A stretch of DNA of 64,000 nt from an uncultured Lachnospiraceae bacterium (lineage in GTDB: Bacteria > Bacillota > Clostridia > Lachnospirales > Lachnospiraceae), in NCBI GenBank assembly GCA_910577105.1, contig CAJTMB010000002.1, positions 113,125-177,124 on the forward strand, written 5' to 3'. The position numbers and the translations under genes are program-made. Under the pieces are notes generated by a model. That model made no database searches and was not told the origin of the DNA. It saw only the letters and a list, made by a program, of their open reading frames with translations. Positions 7,980 through 16,816 of the stretch are shown here, piece by piece. Positions within the stretch are counted from its first letter, which is position 1. Every line of letters starts with the position of its first letter.

Positions 7980-9377
7980 TCATCCCTCTATACCCGCAGG
8001 GGAGCTGCCCTCCCCTGTGTCGGAGGTTTCAGCGGCATCTTCACAATGCCCTGTTCCCTCTTCCTGGATTTCAGCAGGTTCCTGTCCTATGGGTGCCCCT
8101 GTGCCATTCTGGGCATCAGGAGCCTCTTCCTGTCCCGCTGAATCAGGCTCTCCCTGTTCCAGCAGGCCATGCTCCTCCTGTCCTGTATCTCCAGTGCCAG
8201 GGGCATCACCGCCCTCCTTTTCTTCCGACACAGAGCCAACATCAGGAACAGATTCCTCTTCTCTCTCTGCTTTTAAAAGGGCAATCTTCTCTTCCACTTC
8301 CGCCACCATGTCCTTCAGTTCTTCGGGAACCTCAACCTCATTGTAGAGGCAGAAGCTCTTTGCCATGACCGCCAGTCTCCCGTTGACTTTCTCCAGCTTC
8401 GTGGAGCCAGTGCTGCAGAACAGTTTGTAGTCATCGAACAGGGAATCCTCCTCCGTGAAGAACTCCCACCACTGCCTGAAATACATGGGCTTTACTCCTG
8501 TGTCCATCGCCACATCCGCAAGGTATATCACCATGGGGATGCTGATCTTCTTCAGCTGTTTGTTGGGCTGTGGATAGGCATCCGTCAGATATTCCACCGT
8601 TGACTTTAAAGCATCGCTCTGCTTGTCGCTGTAGCATCCCTTGATGCTCTCCGCATACTCCATAAGGCTTGTCTCCGAAAAATCCTTGAACTCAAATCCA
8701 GATATGTAGTTCCTGTCAAGGAGCATCATGGCCTGCAGCAGGCACCTCTGGTCATCGGAAGCTTTAAGCTGCGACTTCGTGAAAGAAGCACTCTCCGCAA
8801 AGAAATGCGATGTGAGCAGTTCATTCAGGAGGATCGCCACATCAGTCCCTGCTTTCGCCTTGCAGAGCTGTGCCGAAGTGAGCGGGACCGCCGAATTCAG
8901 CCTGCTGAACACTTCCTCTATGGTGCTGTTCACATATTCCTCCGTGTCCCCATCCTCAGGCTCGAATGCCTCAATCCGAAACCTGAAACGGATAGCCTCC
9001 TGCTGGCAGTCCTCTTCAAGATCTGAAAAGAACTTGCCAGACACAGAGTATACAGTGCCGTCAAGGATGACAGGAGGGACTTCCTCCAGAGGGAACCTGT
9101 TGTCGATGAAGTCGAACACTGTGGTAATCCTCTGGATGCCGTCAATCACCGAATACTGGTATCTCTTGTCGGCGACCATGTCTTTCCTGAAATACACTGT
9201 CGGCACCGAATAGATGCTGTTCTGCAGGATGCTGTGGATGAGCAGGCTCTTCCGCTTTGGGTCCCACATCCCCGATTTCCGCTGGATGGGGCTTGAGAAA
9301 TCTATGGTGTCCTTAGCGGGGTTGTCCCTCATCGCCTTTAATGTCTTGACCGTCATGTTGATATTGTTCCTTATCAT
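7980..9377 (-). CDS. DUF262 (GmrSD N-terminal-like) protein, 465 aa
   Basis: The N-terminal half carries the DUF262 ParB-like signature. SPIQRKSGMWDPKRKSLLIHSIL is followed by YSVIDGIQRITTVFDF, which corresponds to the DGQQR motif used for nucleotide hydrolysis and DNA cleavage in GmrSD-type restriction proteins. There is no DUF1524 HNH nuclease domain. The last 80 residues are a low-complexity acidic and Pro/Gly/Glu-rich tail. A second, unrelated DUF262 protein is encoded at 53133-54848. Its role may be anti-phage defence or element control; which one is not shown by the sequence. Confidence 0.75.
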   Translation of the reverse strand: MIRNNINMTVKTLKAMRDNPAKDTIDFSSPIQRKSGMWDPKRKSLLIHSILQNSIYSVPTVYFRKDMVADKRYQYSVIDGIQRITTVFDFIDNRFPLEEVPPVILDGTVYSVSGKFFSDLEEDCQQEAIRFRFRIEAFEPEDGDTEEYVNSTIEEVFSRLNSAVPLTSAQLCKAKAGTDVAILLNELLTSHFFAESASFTKSQLKASDDQRCLLQAMMLLDRNYISGFEFKDFSETSLMEYAESIKGCYSDKQSDALKSTVEYLTDAYPQPNKQLKKISIPMVIYLADVAMDTGVKPMYFRQWWEFFTEEDSLFDDYKLFCSTGSTKLEKVNGRLAVMAKSFCLYNEVEVPEELKDMVAEVEEKIALLKAEREEESVPDVGSVSEEKEGGDAPGTGDTGQEEHGLLEQGEPDSAGQEEAPDAQNGTGAPIGQEPAEIQEEGTGHCEDAAETSDTGEGSSPAGIEG

Positions 9378-9478
9378 AAGAATCTCTCCTCTTGAAAAAT
9401 ATGGAGCCGATGCCTGCGGCAGTGCCGCAGGGCCGCTCCCATTCCTGTAAGCATCATATGTAGCTGTAGGGCACTGCC

Positions 9479-9880
9479 CTATGCAAAGGGCAGGTCATCG
9501 AACCCCTCGGGGATGTCCATAAAGGAACCGTCACTGGGCATGGGGGAATCTTCCTTTCTGCCACAGTATTCAATCTCCTTTATAAAGCATTCCAAAGTGT
9601 AGATTCTTTTGCCCTCCTTGTTGGTGTAGCTCCCGCTCTGCATCTTTCCGCAGAGTAGGATTTCTTTCCCTTTACAGAAGCTTGACTGTACTATCTCCGC
9701 AAGCTTCCCCATGGCAGTGCAGGGGATGAAGTTCGCGGGATGGCTGCCATCCTCTCCCTTTGCCCTTTCCCTGTCCTCACAGGCAAGGGTGAATCGGGCG
9801 ATGCATACTGGGTCGCTGCCGTTCGAGAACCTTACATCTGGGTCCCTTGTCAGCCTCCCTTTCAAAATGACCTTGTTCAT
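9479..9880 (-). CDS. ssb: Single-stranded DNA-binding protein, 133 aa
   Basis: An OB-fold SSB. It opens MNKVILKGRLTRDPDVRF, has the ARFTLAC strand and ends in the acidic tip FDDLPFA, which recruits replication proteins in bacterial SSBs. The family is usually 130-180 aa. Its ATG overlaps the stop of the upstream DUF5688 gene (ATGA), so the two are translationally coupled. With the primase and helicases it forms a replication-type set. Confidence 0.92.
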   Translation of the reverse strand: MNKVILKGRLTRDPDVRFSNGSDPVCIARFTLACEDRERAKGEDGSHPANFIPCTAMGKLAEIVQSSFCKGKEILLCGKMQSGSYTNKEGKRIYTLECFIKEIEYCGRKEDSPMPSDGSFMDIPEGFDDLPFA

Positions 9881-10815
9881 AGCCCATCCCCTCCTGCATT
9901 GTATGTGACCTCCCCTGTCTCCCTTATGTATCTGTACACATGGTCTGACAGGATTTCCTGGGGGTGGACTTCCCTGTCGTTCACCTCACGGACGATCCTG
10001 TCCAGTCCCGCAGGGTCGGTCCCTCCCTCTGCTGGCATCAGGATGACCCCATGTACATTTTTCGGTAGGATGTAGAGATCTGCACCGACCAGGTCGGCAA
10101 GTCCCTGGAGCACACCTTGATAGAGCAGGCAGGCCGCACCGTTGTTGCCGTCCCTGTTGGAAAGGACATACATAGCCTTATCTGCAGGCATGTCCTGACC
10201 GCATGTTCCGCCCATCAGCTCCTCCAGTACCTCAGCCATGCTATGGATGACAGGAGGGAGCAGCCTCGGAGTGTTCTCCACGGCAGCGGCATACAGTCCA
10301 TCCGCAGTGGTGCCCCACATCTCCATATGGCTGTTATGGACTGCGATGCTTGCGCCTCCCAGTCCTGGGACATCCACCAGGCAGTGGAATGTGGCTGCCA
10401 GGTCAAGGTATGGGACATAGGGCACTTCCTCCAGAAGCTCCCTGTTCCTGCCCATGCTGACCAGCCTGAACACGATCCGCTCCCTCGCCCATTCCCAGTC
10501 CTTAAACGATTCTGTGTCGAATGTAGCCTTGGCCTTATCCCTCTGGTATACCGAAAGGATGATCTGCTCAATCCCATCCAGGCTCTTCCCATGGAGGTAT
10601 TCATCGTAGAATGCCTCAAGATAGATGGCGGGACAGATGTTGCTCCCCCCCTTTTTCCTGATGGTGAGCCCATGGAGCTTCACATCGTTGGGCTTCAGGA
10701 CTTCCTGTACCGTCACCTCCGCATGTTCAAGCCTGTGCGAGATGTCAATCCTGATGCATCTGCAGAAGCCCTCGAACGAGAGACAGTCCCTTTCTTTAGA
10801 ATCTTTTCCCTGCAT
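9877..10815 (-). CDS. DUF5688 family protein, 312 aa
   Basis: Matches the DUF5688 family of Clostridia mobile elements: an N-terminal helical half with NDVKLHGLTIRKKG and ICPAIYLEAFYDEY, and a C-terminal half with YVLSNRDGNNGAACLLYQGVLQGLADLVGADLYILPKNVHGVILMP in shortened form. The biochemical function is unknown. The ribosome-binding site GGAGAGG is 6 bp from the ATG. It overlaps ssb by 4 bp. Confidence 0.7.
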   Translation of the reverse strand: MQGKDSKERDCLSFEGFCRCIRIDISHRLEHAEVTVQEVLKPNDVKLHGLTIRKKGGSNICPAIYLEAFYDEYLHGKSLDGIEQIILSVYQRDKAKATFDTESFKDWEWARERIVFRLVSMGRNRELLEEVPYVPYLDLAATFHCLVDVPGLGGASIAVHNSHMEMWGTTADGLYAAAVENTPRLLPPVIHSMAEVLEELMGGTCGQDMPADKAMYVLSNRDGNNGAACLLYQGVLQGLADLVGADLYILPKNVHGVILMPAEGGTDPAGLDRIVREVNDREVHPQEILSDHVYRYIRETGEVTYNAGGDGL

Positions 10816-10948
10816 AAAAACCTCTCCTTTCCCTGTGCCTTTGCACAGTCAAATCTGCGGTGTCCCCACAGACCTTTCGCAACCTGTCGATGCAGACCTG
10901 TATGACATGCAACCTGTGTCCTGCTGTATCAACCTGTCTGCGAGACAT
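10796..10948 (-). CDS. Possible 50-aa upstream peptide
   Basis: ATG at 10948 follows GAGAGGCTTT at ideal spacing. The frame runs 50 codons (MSRRQVDTAGHRLHVIQVCI at its start) and ends 20 bp inside the DUF5688 gene. It is basic, with no known domain. The overlap suggests translational coupling, either as a real small protein or as an upstream frame that sets DUF5688 translation. Support is only the ribosome-binding site and position. Confidence 0.35.
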   Translation of the reverse strand: MSRRQVDTAGHRLHVIQVCIDRLRKVCGDTADLTVQRHRERRGFYAGKRF

Positions 10949-11253
10949 AAAGCCTCTCGATTTCATGACCTTAGATTGTAAGCAGAAAGAAGAAAAATAT
11001 AATCGGGACAAAAAATATGCCCCTTAAAAAGGAAAGAGCAGGCTGCCATATCAATGGATGGGAGCCACCCGCTGAAAAAATCTGTAATGACTTTCTTGCC
11101 GAGTGGTTCACTTCCTGTCCATTTGATACCTGCCTTTTTCTTTTTAAGAGGCACTGTTCCTGTCCTCTCCCATACAGCTCCATTTCCTGATAAGCAGGGA
11201 AAGGGCGGCAGCCAAGACCGCAAAAAAATAACAGGCTCCTGCACCTGTTATCC
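10949..11253. other. Intergenic region with hairpin element C
   Basis: No gene is seen in this 305-bp gap between the methyltransferase stop and the 50-codon frame. It is dominated by hairpin element C (11018-11153), which could end the methyltransferase transcript. Confidence 0.65.
11018..11153. repeat. Nested-hairpin intergenic element, copy C
   Basis: The arms ATGCCCCTTAAAAAGGAAAG at 11018 and CTTTTTCTTTTTAAGAGGCA ending at 11153 are inverted copies. The interior diverges from copies A, B and D but keeps the GGATGGGAGCCACCCGCTGA block. Confidence 0.7.
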
Positions 11254-11982
11254 TTAGAAAGGGCTGACATCCCCTCTTTTAGACACCTCCTCCATGACCC
11301 TTTCCAGGGCAGTCCTGTGGTATCTGCCATTGCTCTCAAAGCCGATGAAGTCCCTGTTGTTCCTGGCCGATGCCACCGCCGTCGTGCCCGAGCCCATGAA
11401 TGGGTCAAGGACAACATCCCCCTCCCTGCTGCTGTTCCTTATGATGTTCTCTATGATGGGCAGGGGCTTGATGGTTGGATGCCCATATATCTTCTTGTCC
11501 TTTATGTTCGTAGGCAGGTGCCAGACTGTCCTCGCATCCGCATACCCAGAGGGCTGGCAGTATCCCCTCTTTCGGAAGTACAGGCAGTATTCCTTGTCTG
11601 ACAGCCATTTGTTGCTGCACATGGGGATTGGGTTCGTCTTGTGCCATATCAGGATGTCCATCCTGCACTTCCTTTCCACCACGAAGTATCCTATGTACAT
11701 GGGGATCTGTACAGCATTGCACCAGATATAGAGGTTCGGTGTCCTCATCACCCGAAAGATTTCATCCAGTATCCTGATGTCATAGCCCTCAGTCAGGTTC
11801 TGGTCTGATAAGGGCTTCTGGTAGCTGAAGATGTCTTTCCCAAGCCCCTTTCCCTTATTGTCATGGATGTGCTGTATCACATATGGAGGGTCTGTCACCA
11901 CAAGGTCTACAGAGCTGTCCTCCATCTGCCGCAGCCCCTCCAGGCAGTCCATGCAGTATATTCTGTTTCTCTCTATCGTCAT
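11254..11982 (-). CDS. DNA N6-adenine or N4-cytosine methyltransferase, 242 aa
   Basis: The catalytic motif DPPY is near residue 31 and the AdoMet-binding motif FMGSGTT near residue 197. That order (motif IV before motif I) is the beta class of DNA methyltransferases. It keeps HPTIKP just ahead of motif I. No partner restriction enzyme is adjacent, so an orphan methyltransferase protecting or marking the element is likely. The ATG at 11982 is preferred to a TTG two codons earlier, with AAAGGAAAG at 8 bp. Confidence 0.88.
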   Translation of the reverse strand: MTIERNRIYCMDCLEGLRQMEDSSVDLVVTDPPYVIQHIHDNKGKGLGKDIFSYQKPLSDQNLTEGYDIRILDEIFRVMRTPNLYIWCNAVQIPMYIGYFVVERKCRMDILIWHKTNPIPMCSNKWLSDKEYCLYFRKRGYCQPSGYADARTVWHLPTNIKDKKIYGHPTIKPLPIIENIIRNSSREGDVVLDPFMGSGTTAVASARNNRDFIGFESNGRYHRTALERVMEEVSKRGDVSPF

Positions 11983-11988
11983 TTCCAA

Positions 11989-12217
11989 AACTTTCCTTTC
12001 CCGATATCATAAGCAGGGAAATGGATTTTATAATCTTTTGAAGATGGAAAGGGACAGCAGGCTCTTATACCCGCTGTCCCTCTTAGATGCATGGCTGTCT
12101 GAATTTCTCTGCTTCAAGGGAAAATCCCTTTGGAATCCAGTAAGATCAAGGGTTGGAGCCACTTTTTGGATTTTAAGAAAATGGGGATTTTCCTTAAAGA
12201 AAGCACTGTTTTTATCT
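11989..12217. terminator. Hairpins downstream of the primase
   Basis: Two inverted repeats lie between the primase stop and the methyltransferase start. GGGACAGC...GCTGTCCC at about 12050-12079 is a perfect 8-bp stem. TTTAAGGAAAAT / ATTTTCTTAAA at about 12173-12203 is a stem with one bulge. The 14-mer CCAGTAAGATCAAG (12137-12150) is a one-mismatch copy of the repeat termini at 3967 and 4351. Confidence 0.5.
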
Positions 12218-13417
12218 TCATCCAAACACCCTCGATTTCCAGTAGTCGTTGATGTCGTGGAACTGCTGGGGATAATTACAGGCCGCATAATCATATCCCT
12301 GTCTCTTCAGCGGATTCTGGTTGTAGGATTCAAAGAACCCTTTCAGCTCCTCTGTCGCCTTTCTGCCAGCCTCGTCATGGTCGAAGCAGATGATGAACCT
12401 CTCATCGCGGCGCGGGACATGCTCCTCCGATAGGTAATGCATCAGGGATTTCAGGTTCGCGATGCTGTTGAGGGAGATGCTCCTTATTCCATTCATGGCA
12501 CAGGACAGGGCATCTTCCATCCCCTCGCAGATGTAGATATCCTTGTTCCTGACATGCTCCATCCCCTGTGTGATGAAGTTGAACCCAGAAGCTCCCAGCG
12601 CCCTTTTCGTGCGGCTCCCGTCAAGGCTTTTCTGGACTGCCATATGCCTCTCTGTATCCATGTAGAACTGGTCAAGGCACAGGTCATCTTCATCAACAGC
12701 CTCATAGTCGATGAGATAGAGGATGCTGTTCACTCCCTCCCAGTAATTGTGCCTGATCTGTATCCTGTTCGCTTTCAGGATGGGTGCAATCCCTTTATAG
12801 AATGTGCCTTTGGCCTTTATCCCATTCAGCCGATCGGTTTCATTCTGGTCTGCGGCTGTCCGCAATGCCTTGTCAATGCCCTGTGCTGTATGGACTTCTC
12901 CGCCATGGACATAGGAGTCATAGAGCATTATGCCCCTGCCGTGGAGGTAGTTAAGCTCATATCCTGTCAGCGGCCTGCTGTTGCCTACAATCATTTCATA
13001 GGGGCTGGCACTGTTCCCATTGCTGGCCTGGGCATTTGGCTGACCGCTCCTGTTACCACCAGGCTGATATCCATTGGCCTGATGACTGCTGTTGGTCATC
13101 CCTGTACCGCCACTGCCTCCAGCTGCCATATCCTCCAGCTTCAGGATTTCTTCTACTGCCCTGTAAAACGGCACTGCCCTGCCGTTCACTTTCCCGCACA
13201 GGCACTGGTAAAGGTCAATGGTATCAAAGGTCTCCCCACATCCGAAGCATCTGCAGGTATTCCTTTCCGAAGAACAGGAACAGCTTGCCGTGCTGTCGTC
13301 ATGGTCAGGATGCGGGCATCTTATCTGCCCATACCTGTTCTTCTCCCAGTTGAATTCATCTAAAATAATGTCCATGTCCACTGCTTTCACAGCCTTTATG
13401 GTCTCTATATCTATCAT
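12218..13417 (-). CDS. DnaG-type primase with CHC2 zinc finger and TOPRIM, 399 aa
   Basis: Residues 34-63 form a CHC2-type zinc finger (RCPHPDHDDSTAS, then CRCFGCG), a DNA-sensing module of bacterial primases. The TOPRIM domain shows ICEGMEDALS near residue 300 and CFDHDEAGRKA near 346, the metal-binding Glu and Asp cluster. Between them is a Gly/Asn/Gln-rich linker. It is shorter than DnaG (about 600 aa) and lacks a clear helicase-binding C-terminus, as in phage and plasmid primases. The start at 13417 follows GGGAGGAAA; upstream residues in the open frame come from hairpin element F. It probably primes replication of the mobile element. Confidence 0.88.
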   Translation of the reverse strand: MIDIETIKAVKAVDMDIILDEFNWEKNRYGQIRCPHPDHDDSTASCSCSSERNTCRCFGCGETFDTIDLYQCLCGKVNGRAVPFYRAVEEILKLEDMAAGGSGGTGMTNSSHQANGYQPGGNRSGQPNAQASNGNSASPYEMIVGNSRPLTGYELNYLHGRGIMLYDSYVHGGEVHTAQGIDKALRTAADQNETDRLNGIKAKGTFYKGIAPILKANRIQIRHNYWEGVNSILYLIDYEAVDEDDLCLDQFYMDTERHMAVQKSLDGSRTKRALGASGFNFITQGMEHVRNKDIYICEGMEDALSCAMNGIRSISLNSIANLKSLMHYLSEEHVPRRDERFIICFDHDEAGRKATEELKGFFESYNQNPLKRQGYDYAACNYPQQFHDINDYWKSRVFG

Positions 13418-13444
13418 ATATATTTCCTCCCTGTATAATAGGTT

Positions 13445-13586
13445 TCTGCCTCTTAAAAGAGAAAAAGGGGATTGGTATGCTTTGGGGTTCCATCTCCATA
13501 TGGGAATAAATGTATGGAATCCTTTTTTATGTGCGAAAGATGCTCTCCCTGCCACATGCTTCCCTCTTTTTCCTTTTAGTCGGCAC
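13445..13586. repeat. Nested-hairpin intergenic element, copy F
   Basis: TCTGCCTCTTAAAAGAGAAA at 13445 and the inverted TTTTTCCTTTTAGTCGGCA ending near 13585 are the arms. An inner pair around GGTTCCATCTCCATATGGGA and GGAATCC adds stems. It lies between helicase 2 and the primase, which are co-directional, so it could uncouple their expression. Confidence 0.65.
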
Positions 13587-13600
13587 TATCTTTCTTTTTA

Positions 13601-15937
13601 TCAGTAGTCTGGCTCCACCAGGGTGAAGATGTCCTCCACATTGGTGCGGAGCTGTCTGTCTATGCGGTCAGCCCCTCTGGATTTATACATCTGCCTTATC
13701 TTATTCCCGATGCCCTTTACCGTTGGGGGCTTTGCCGTGTTCGGAAAGGCCTGCCCATAGTATTCCTGGATATCCTCCTTGAGCCCTTTCGTGATTTTCG
13801 GGGACTGCACCCCTTTCTGTTCCAGGCAGCAGTATATCGCCGCCTGCAGTGCCATCTCTTTCTTTCTGCCTCTGTAGCATGGTATCTCCTTTATGTCCAT
13901 GCCGCTGCATTGTTCAAGCATCTGGTTATAGGAGATGCAATGGAGGCATCCGACATACTCATTTATCTTCTTCTGGCTCCTGCTTGATGACAGGATGCGG
14001 AGGGCTGTCCTCCCTGTTATGCCCTGCCTTTCCATCTCTTCCAGTATCTCCATGAGATGCGCCTGTTCCCTTACCTTGTTCACAGTCTTCCTCTTGCTGT
14101 AGAGGTAGAGGTAGGAGCATCTGCCATTCCTGCCCATCAGGTATGACCAGAATGTGTCATCCCCACCACTCTCAAGCTCCTGTCTCAGGCCATTGGTTCC
14201 ATCCCAGATATCTTCTTTATTGTGGGGAGCCCTCTTCCCTTTTGAAGTGTCCTGTTCCATGAGCGCCACATCTGTGCCAAGCCTGAACCGCAGCTCTTCG
14301 GCAAGGATGTCATGGTTATGGTAATACTGCCTGTTGAATTGGCGGTAGGAGACCTCATAGCATATCCTGTTGTCTACAGAGACCTTGCCAGCCTCATAGG
14401 AAAGGCATTTCCCTATCTCCCCTGCCTCCTTGATGTAGCCGCTGGCTATCTGCCTGATGAACATCCCATTCTTCCGCTTCTCGCTTTCCAGTTCGTCATG
14501 GCTAAGGTTCATGGCATTCCTCCTGTCCTCCCAGAAACCCTCCAGCGCCTCGATGGAGTCTGAAAGCCTGTCCCTCTGTGCATGGTTGTATTTCAGGATG
14601 TCGGTCAGCTCCCTGAACCCTATCCCCTTGAATGTGATGGGTGACGGGCTCTTTTTGGAGTAGAGCTTCTCGCCTGTGGCTCCGTCAGATGCTACTTTGA
14701 TGTACCTGTAGAAAGTGCCGTCCCCAATCTCGAAGCGGAGCCTGTACCTCCCATCCGCGACAGCATCCATCAGCCCTGTGTCCTCTATGGTCAGGTTCCC
14801 CATCTCCATATGGATGTCATGGAATTCGCAGATGCGCTCCTCGCTGTCCTGATAGGGGACAAGCTCTGCCTTTATCTCCCCCTGCTTCGGCTTCTTCACG
14901 ATGACCCTTGCACACTCCACATGCTTATTCCCTTTCGCCCTGATTCTGTTCAGGAACTGCTCTATGTCATCTGCGGAGATGTTGTTGTCGGGGAACACTG
15001 CCATGGGCACGATGTTGTCGGGGTAGTCTGTTATGCTCACCCCTGCCTCGATGACACTGGTCGTCAACATGCCGTCTATCCCTGAACCGTCAATCCTCCC
15101 ATGCTCCACGATGTCCAGATAGGCCTTTGTCCCCTTGTCATCCTTTGTGAGCCTTGCGAATGTCTGGGGCATCTGTGCCATGAGCCTGTCGATTTCATCA
15201 GTGTTGTTCAGCCTGATGAATGGGAATTCCCTGCTGTAGTCAATCCCCCTGACATATTCGATCGGGTCATCCACCTCGACGATTTCCAGCCTGTCCATGC
15301 TGGGTCTGGTGTCCCTGCTCCTGAACTCCACGATTTCGTCGAAGTGGTACAGCCCCATGGGTTCAGGGGTAGCCGTCACCAGCACGATGCTGTGGAAGTC
15401 GCCCCTCTCGATACAGCCGATGACAGCCTTGATGGCTTTCTCCCTGAATGTGTGCTGTGTGGTCAGCAGATGGCTCTCGTCAAGCACCAGCACATTCTTC
15501 TCTGTTTTCCCCAGGAACTTCTGCCCCATGATATGGTTCTCCACCTCATACATCTTCTCATAGGTGGTGGCTATGATCGGGCTCTCTTCATCAAAGGAGT
15601 CCCCGCCCACCATTGCCCTGACTTCCCCGCTGTTCCCCAGCTGGATGGCCAGTGCCCTCATGGGCAGGTCGAACACCACCCTGTAGCCCTTTTGCCCTGA
15701 CACGAGCCTGCCCGCACCTGAAATCAGAGAAGAGGTCTTGCCGCTTCCTGTCGGTGCGATGACCAGCTTGATTCCCTTTCCTGAAAGCAGTGAATCCACC
15801 ACTGCATCGTTGTCCTTGTTGTCAGAGATATAGTCCCCATACTGGCAGTCAGTGACCCTGCATGGGTACTCGCTCCCATAGAACAGCTTCCTGACCTTGT
15901 TGTTCTGCTGCAATAATCTATCTGCTCTTCTTCCCAT
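13601..15937 (-). CDS. SF2-type helicase-like ATPase, 778 aa
   Basis: Walker A APTGSGKTSS is near residue 60, DESHLL (DEAH-like motif II) near 154, and TATPEP is motif III. The second RecA-like lobe has MLTTSVIEAGVSITDYPD and IEQFLNRIRAKG, which fits motifs V and VI. It is paralogous to the protein at 1100-3868. The long C-terminal half matches nothing I know. ATG at 15937 follows AAAGGAG. With the downstream primase and the small gene upstream it likely forms the transcript controlled by the leader at 16405-16845. Confidence 0.78.
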   Translation of the reverse strand: MGRRADRLLQQNNKVRKLFYGSEYPCRVTDCQYGDYISDNKDNDAVVDSLLSGKGIKLVIAPTGSGKTSSLISGAGRLVSGQKGYRVVFDLPMRALAIQLGNSGEVRAMVGGDSFDEESPIIATTYEKMYEVENHIMGQKFLGKTEKNVLVLDESHLLTTQHTFREKAIKAVIGCIERGDFHSIVLVTATPEPMGLYHFDEIVEFRSRDTRPSMDRLEIVEVDDPIEYVRGIDYSREFPFIRLNNTDEIDRLMAQMPQTFARLTKDDKGTKAYLDIVEHGRIDGSGIDGMLTTSVIEAGVSITDYPDNIVPMAVFPDNNISADDIEQFLNRIRAKGNKHVECARVIVKKPKQGEIKAELVPYQDSEERICEFHDIHMEMGNLTIEDTGLMDAVADGRYRLRFEIGDGTFYRYIKVASDGATGEKLYSKKSPSPITFKGIGFRELTDILKYNHAQRDRLSDSIEALEGFWEDRRNAMNLSHDELESEKRKNGMFIRQIASGYIKEAGEIGKCLSYEAGKVSVDNRICYEVSYRQFNRQYYHNHDILAEELRFRLGTDVALMEQDTSKGKRAPHNKEDIWDGTNGLRQELESGGDDTFWSYLMGRNGRCSYLYLYSKRKTVNKVREQAHLMEILEEMERQGITGRTALRILSSSRSQKKINEYVGCLHCISYNQMLEQCSGMDIKEIPCYRGRKKEMALQAAIYCCLEQKGVQSPKITKGLKEDIQEYYGQAFPNTAKPPTVKGIGNKIRQMYKSRGADRIDRQLRTNVEDIFTLVEPDY

Positions 15938-16003
15938 AATCTGCTCCTTTCTCCCCCTGCGGGGGAGGCTCCATGCTCTCCACATGGAGCCCCAGTCTCT
16001 GCT

Positions 16004-16312
16004 TTATTCCTCTACCGCTCCGAACACTTCCATATAAGTGTCTGCATCCAGATGCCTTTCTGCCCATTCCTTTGCTTCTTCCGCTGTGAATGGTGTGATG
16101 TCCTCACTGCCTGACCAGCACCTGTTGCCACATTCGACACTGTATCTTGTCATTGCCCCTCCACTGCCATACAGGAAGAACTCTCCTGTCTTCTTCCTGT
16201 ACAGTGTCTCCTCCAGATAGTGGAAGTCCCCTGCACCATATCCATTGCAGTAGCTTCCTATTTCCTTTGCTGTACCAGTGTCATACAGCCTGCTGTTGAT
16301 TATCTTCTTCAT
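16004..16312 (-). CDS. Conserved small mobile-element protein, 102 aa
   Basis: The product resembles a short protein common on Clostridia conjugative elements. It contains YLEETLYRKKTGEFFLYGSGGAMTRYS in shortened form, then WSGSEDITPFTAEEAKEWAE and ends LDADTYMEVFG. Function unknown; probably a single beta-rich domain with a helical end. It starts after GGAGAGGAG. It is the first gene after the attenuator leader and sits 66 bp before helicase 2. Confidence 0.7.
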   Translation of the reverse strand: MKKIINSRLYDTGTAKEIGSYCNGYGAGDFHYLEETLYRKKTGEFFLYGSGGAMTRYSVECGNRCWSGSEDITPFTAEEAKEWAERHLDADTYMEVFGAVEE

Positions 16313-16404
16313 GATTAGGTTCTCCTCTCCAATTTCGATTTTTCAATGCTTCAATCAGGTTCTGTATTCAGTTTTCAAGGTTCCTGTCGGCACCTTTTCT
16401 GCAA

Positions 16405-16433
16405 CAAAAAAAGATACCCACACATAGGTATCT
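16405..16433 (-). terminator. Leader terminator (attenuator)
   Basis: On the minus strand AGATACC, a loop and GGTATCT form a perfect 7-bp stem followed by a T7 run. An upstream leader segment at 16549-16566 is complementary to 16412-16429 at 17 of 18 positions, so the RNA has two mutually exclusive folds. Confidence 0.85.
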
Positions 16434-16548
16434 GATACAGGGATGCATTGAAGAATGGACAGGATATAGACCCTGCTTACACTTTCAGTTCAGTATGTAA
16501 AGTCAAACTCTTCAATCATTTTTGCATCTTCATTCTGCCTGTATGGCA

Positions 16549-16566
16549 ACCTATGTATGGGTATCT
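16549..16566 (-). promoter_or_regulatory. Antiterminator segment of the leader
   Basis: On the transcribed (minus) strand this reads AGATACCCATACATAGGT. It can pair with 17 of 18 bases of the terminator loop and 3' arm (16412-16429), which would prevent the terminator hairpin. Confidence 0.75.
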
Positions 16567-16756
16567 AAGCTTATATTTTTGTGGGCTACTCTCTCCTGTC
16601 TTGAAAGAGGTGTGCATGAATACATGGGATGTTAGTTCTAAATCTTTTTAGGAGGCAAGGAAAGCTTTTGCTGGCTGTCTCCTTGATATCTCCAATGGGA
16701 ATAATGTCATTTAAATAGGTATTTAAAAACATATTTAAATACATTGAATGTCACTT

Positions 16757-16795
16757 CTAAATGTCGCACACCTCTGTGGTTTCTTTGTAAAGCAT
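16757..16795 (-). CDS. Leader peptide, 12 aa
   Basis: The reading frame MLYKETTEVCDI starts about 20 nt after the predicted start of transcription, with TAAGG 8 nt ahead of the ATG. Its last codons overlap AGAGGTGTGC (16767-16776), which pairs perfectly with a second segment at 16606-16615. Ribosome position on this frame could therefore alter folding of the leader. It is inferred from architecture only. Confidence 0.5.
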   Translation of the reverse strand: MLYKETTEVCDI

Positions 16796-16816
16796 GTTGT
16801 GTACCTTACATTTTCA

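Noticed and set aside
9877..10905. Long plus-strand frame (10117-10905) opposite DUF5688
   Set aside because: DUF5688 is recognisable, has a GGAGAGG site and is coupled to ssb; the opposite frame is a shadow.
16448..16651. 67-codon plus-strand frame in the leader region
   Set aside because: There is no ribosome-binding site, and it runs against the consensus minus-strand promoter and attenuator that explain the region.
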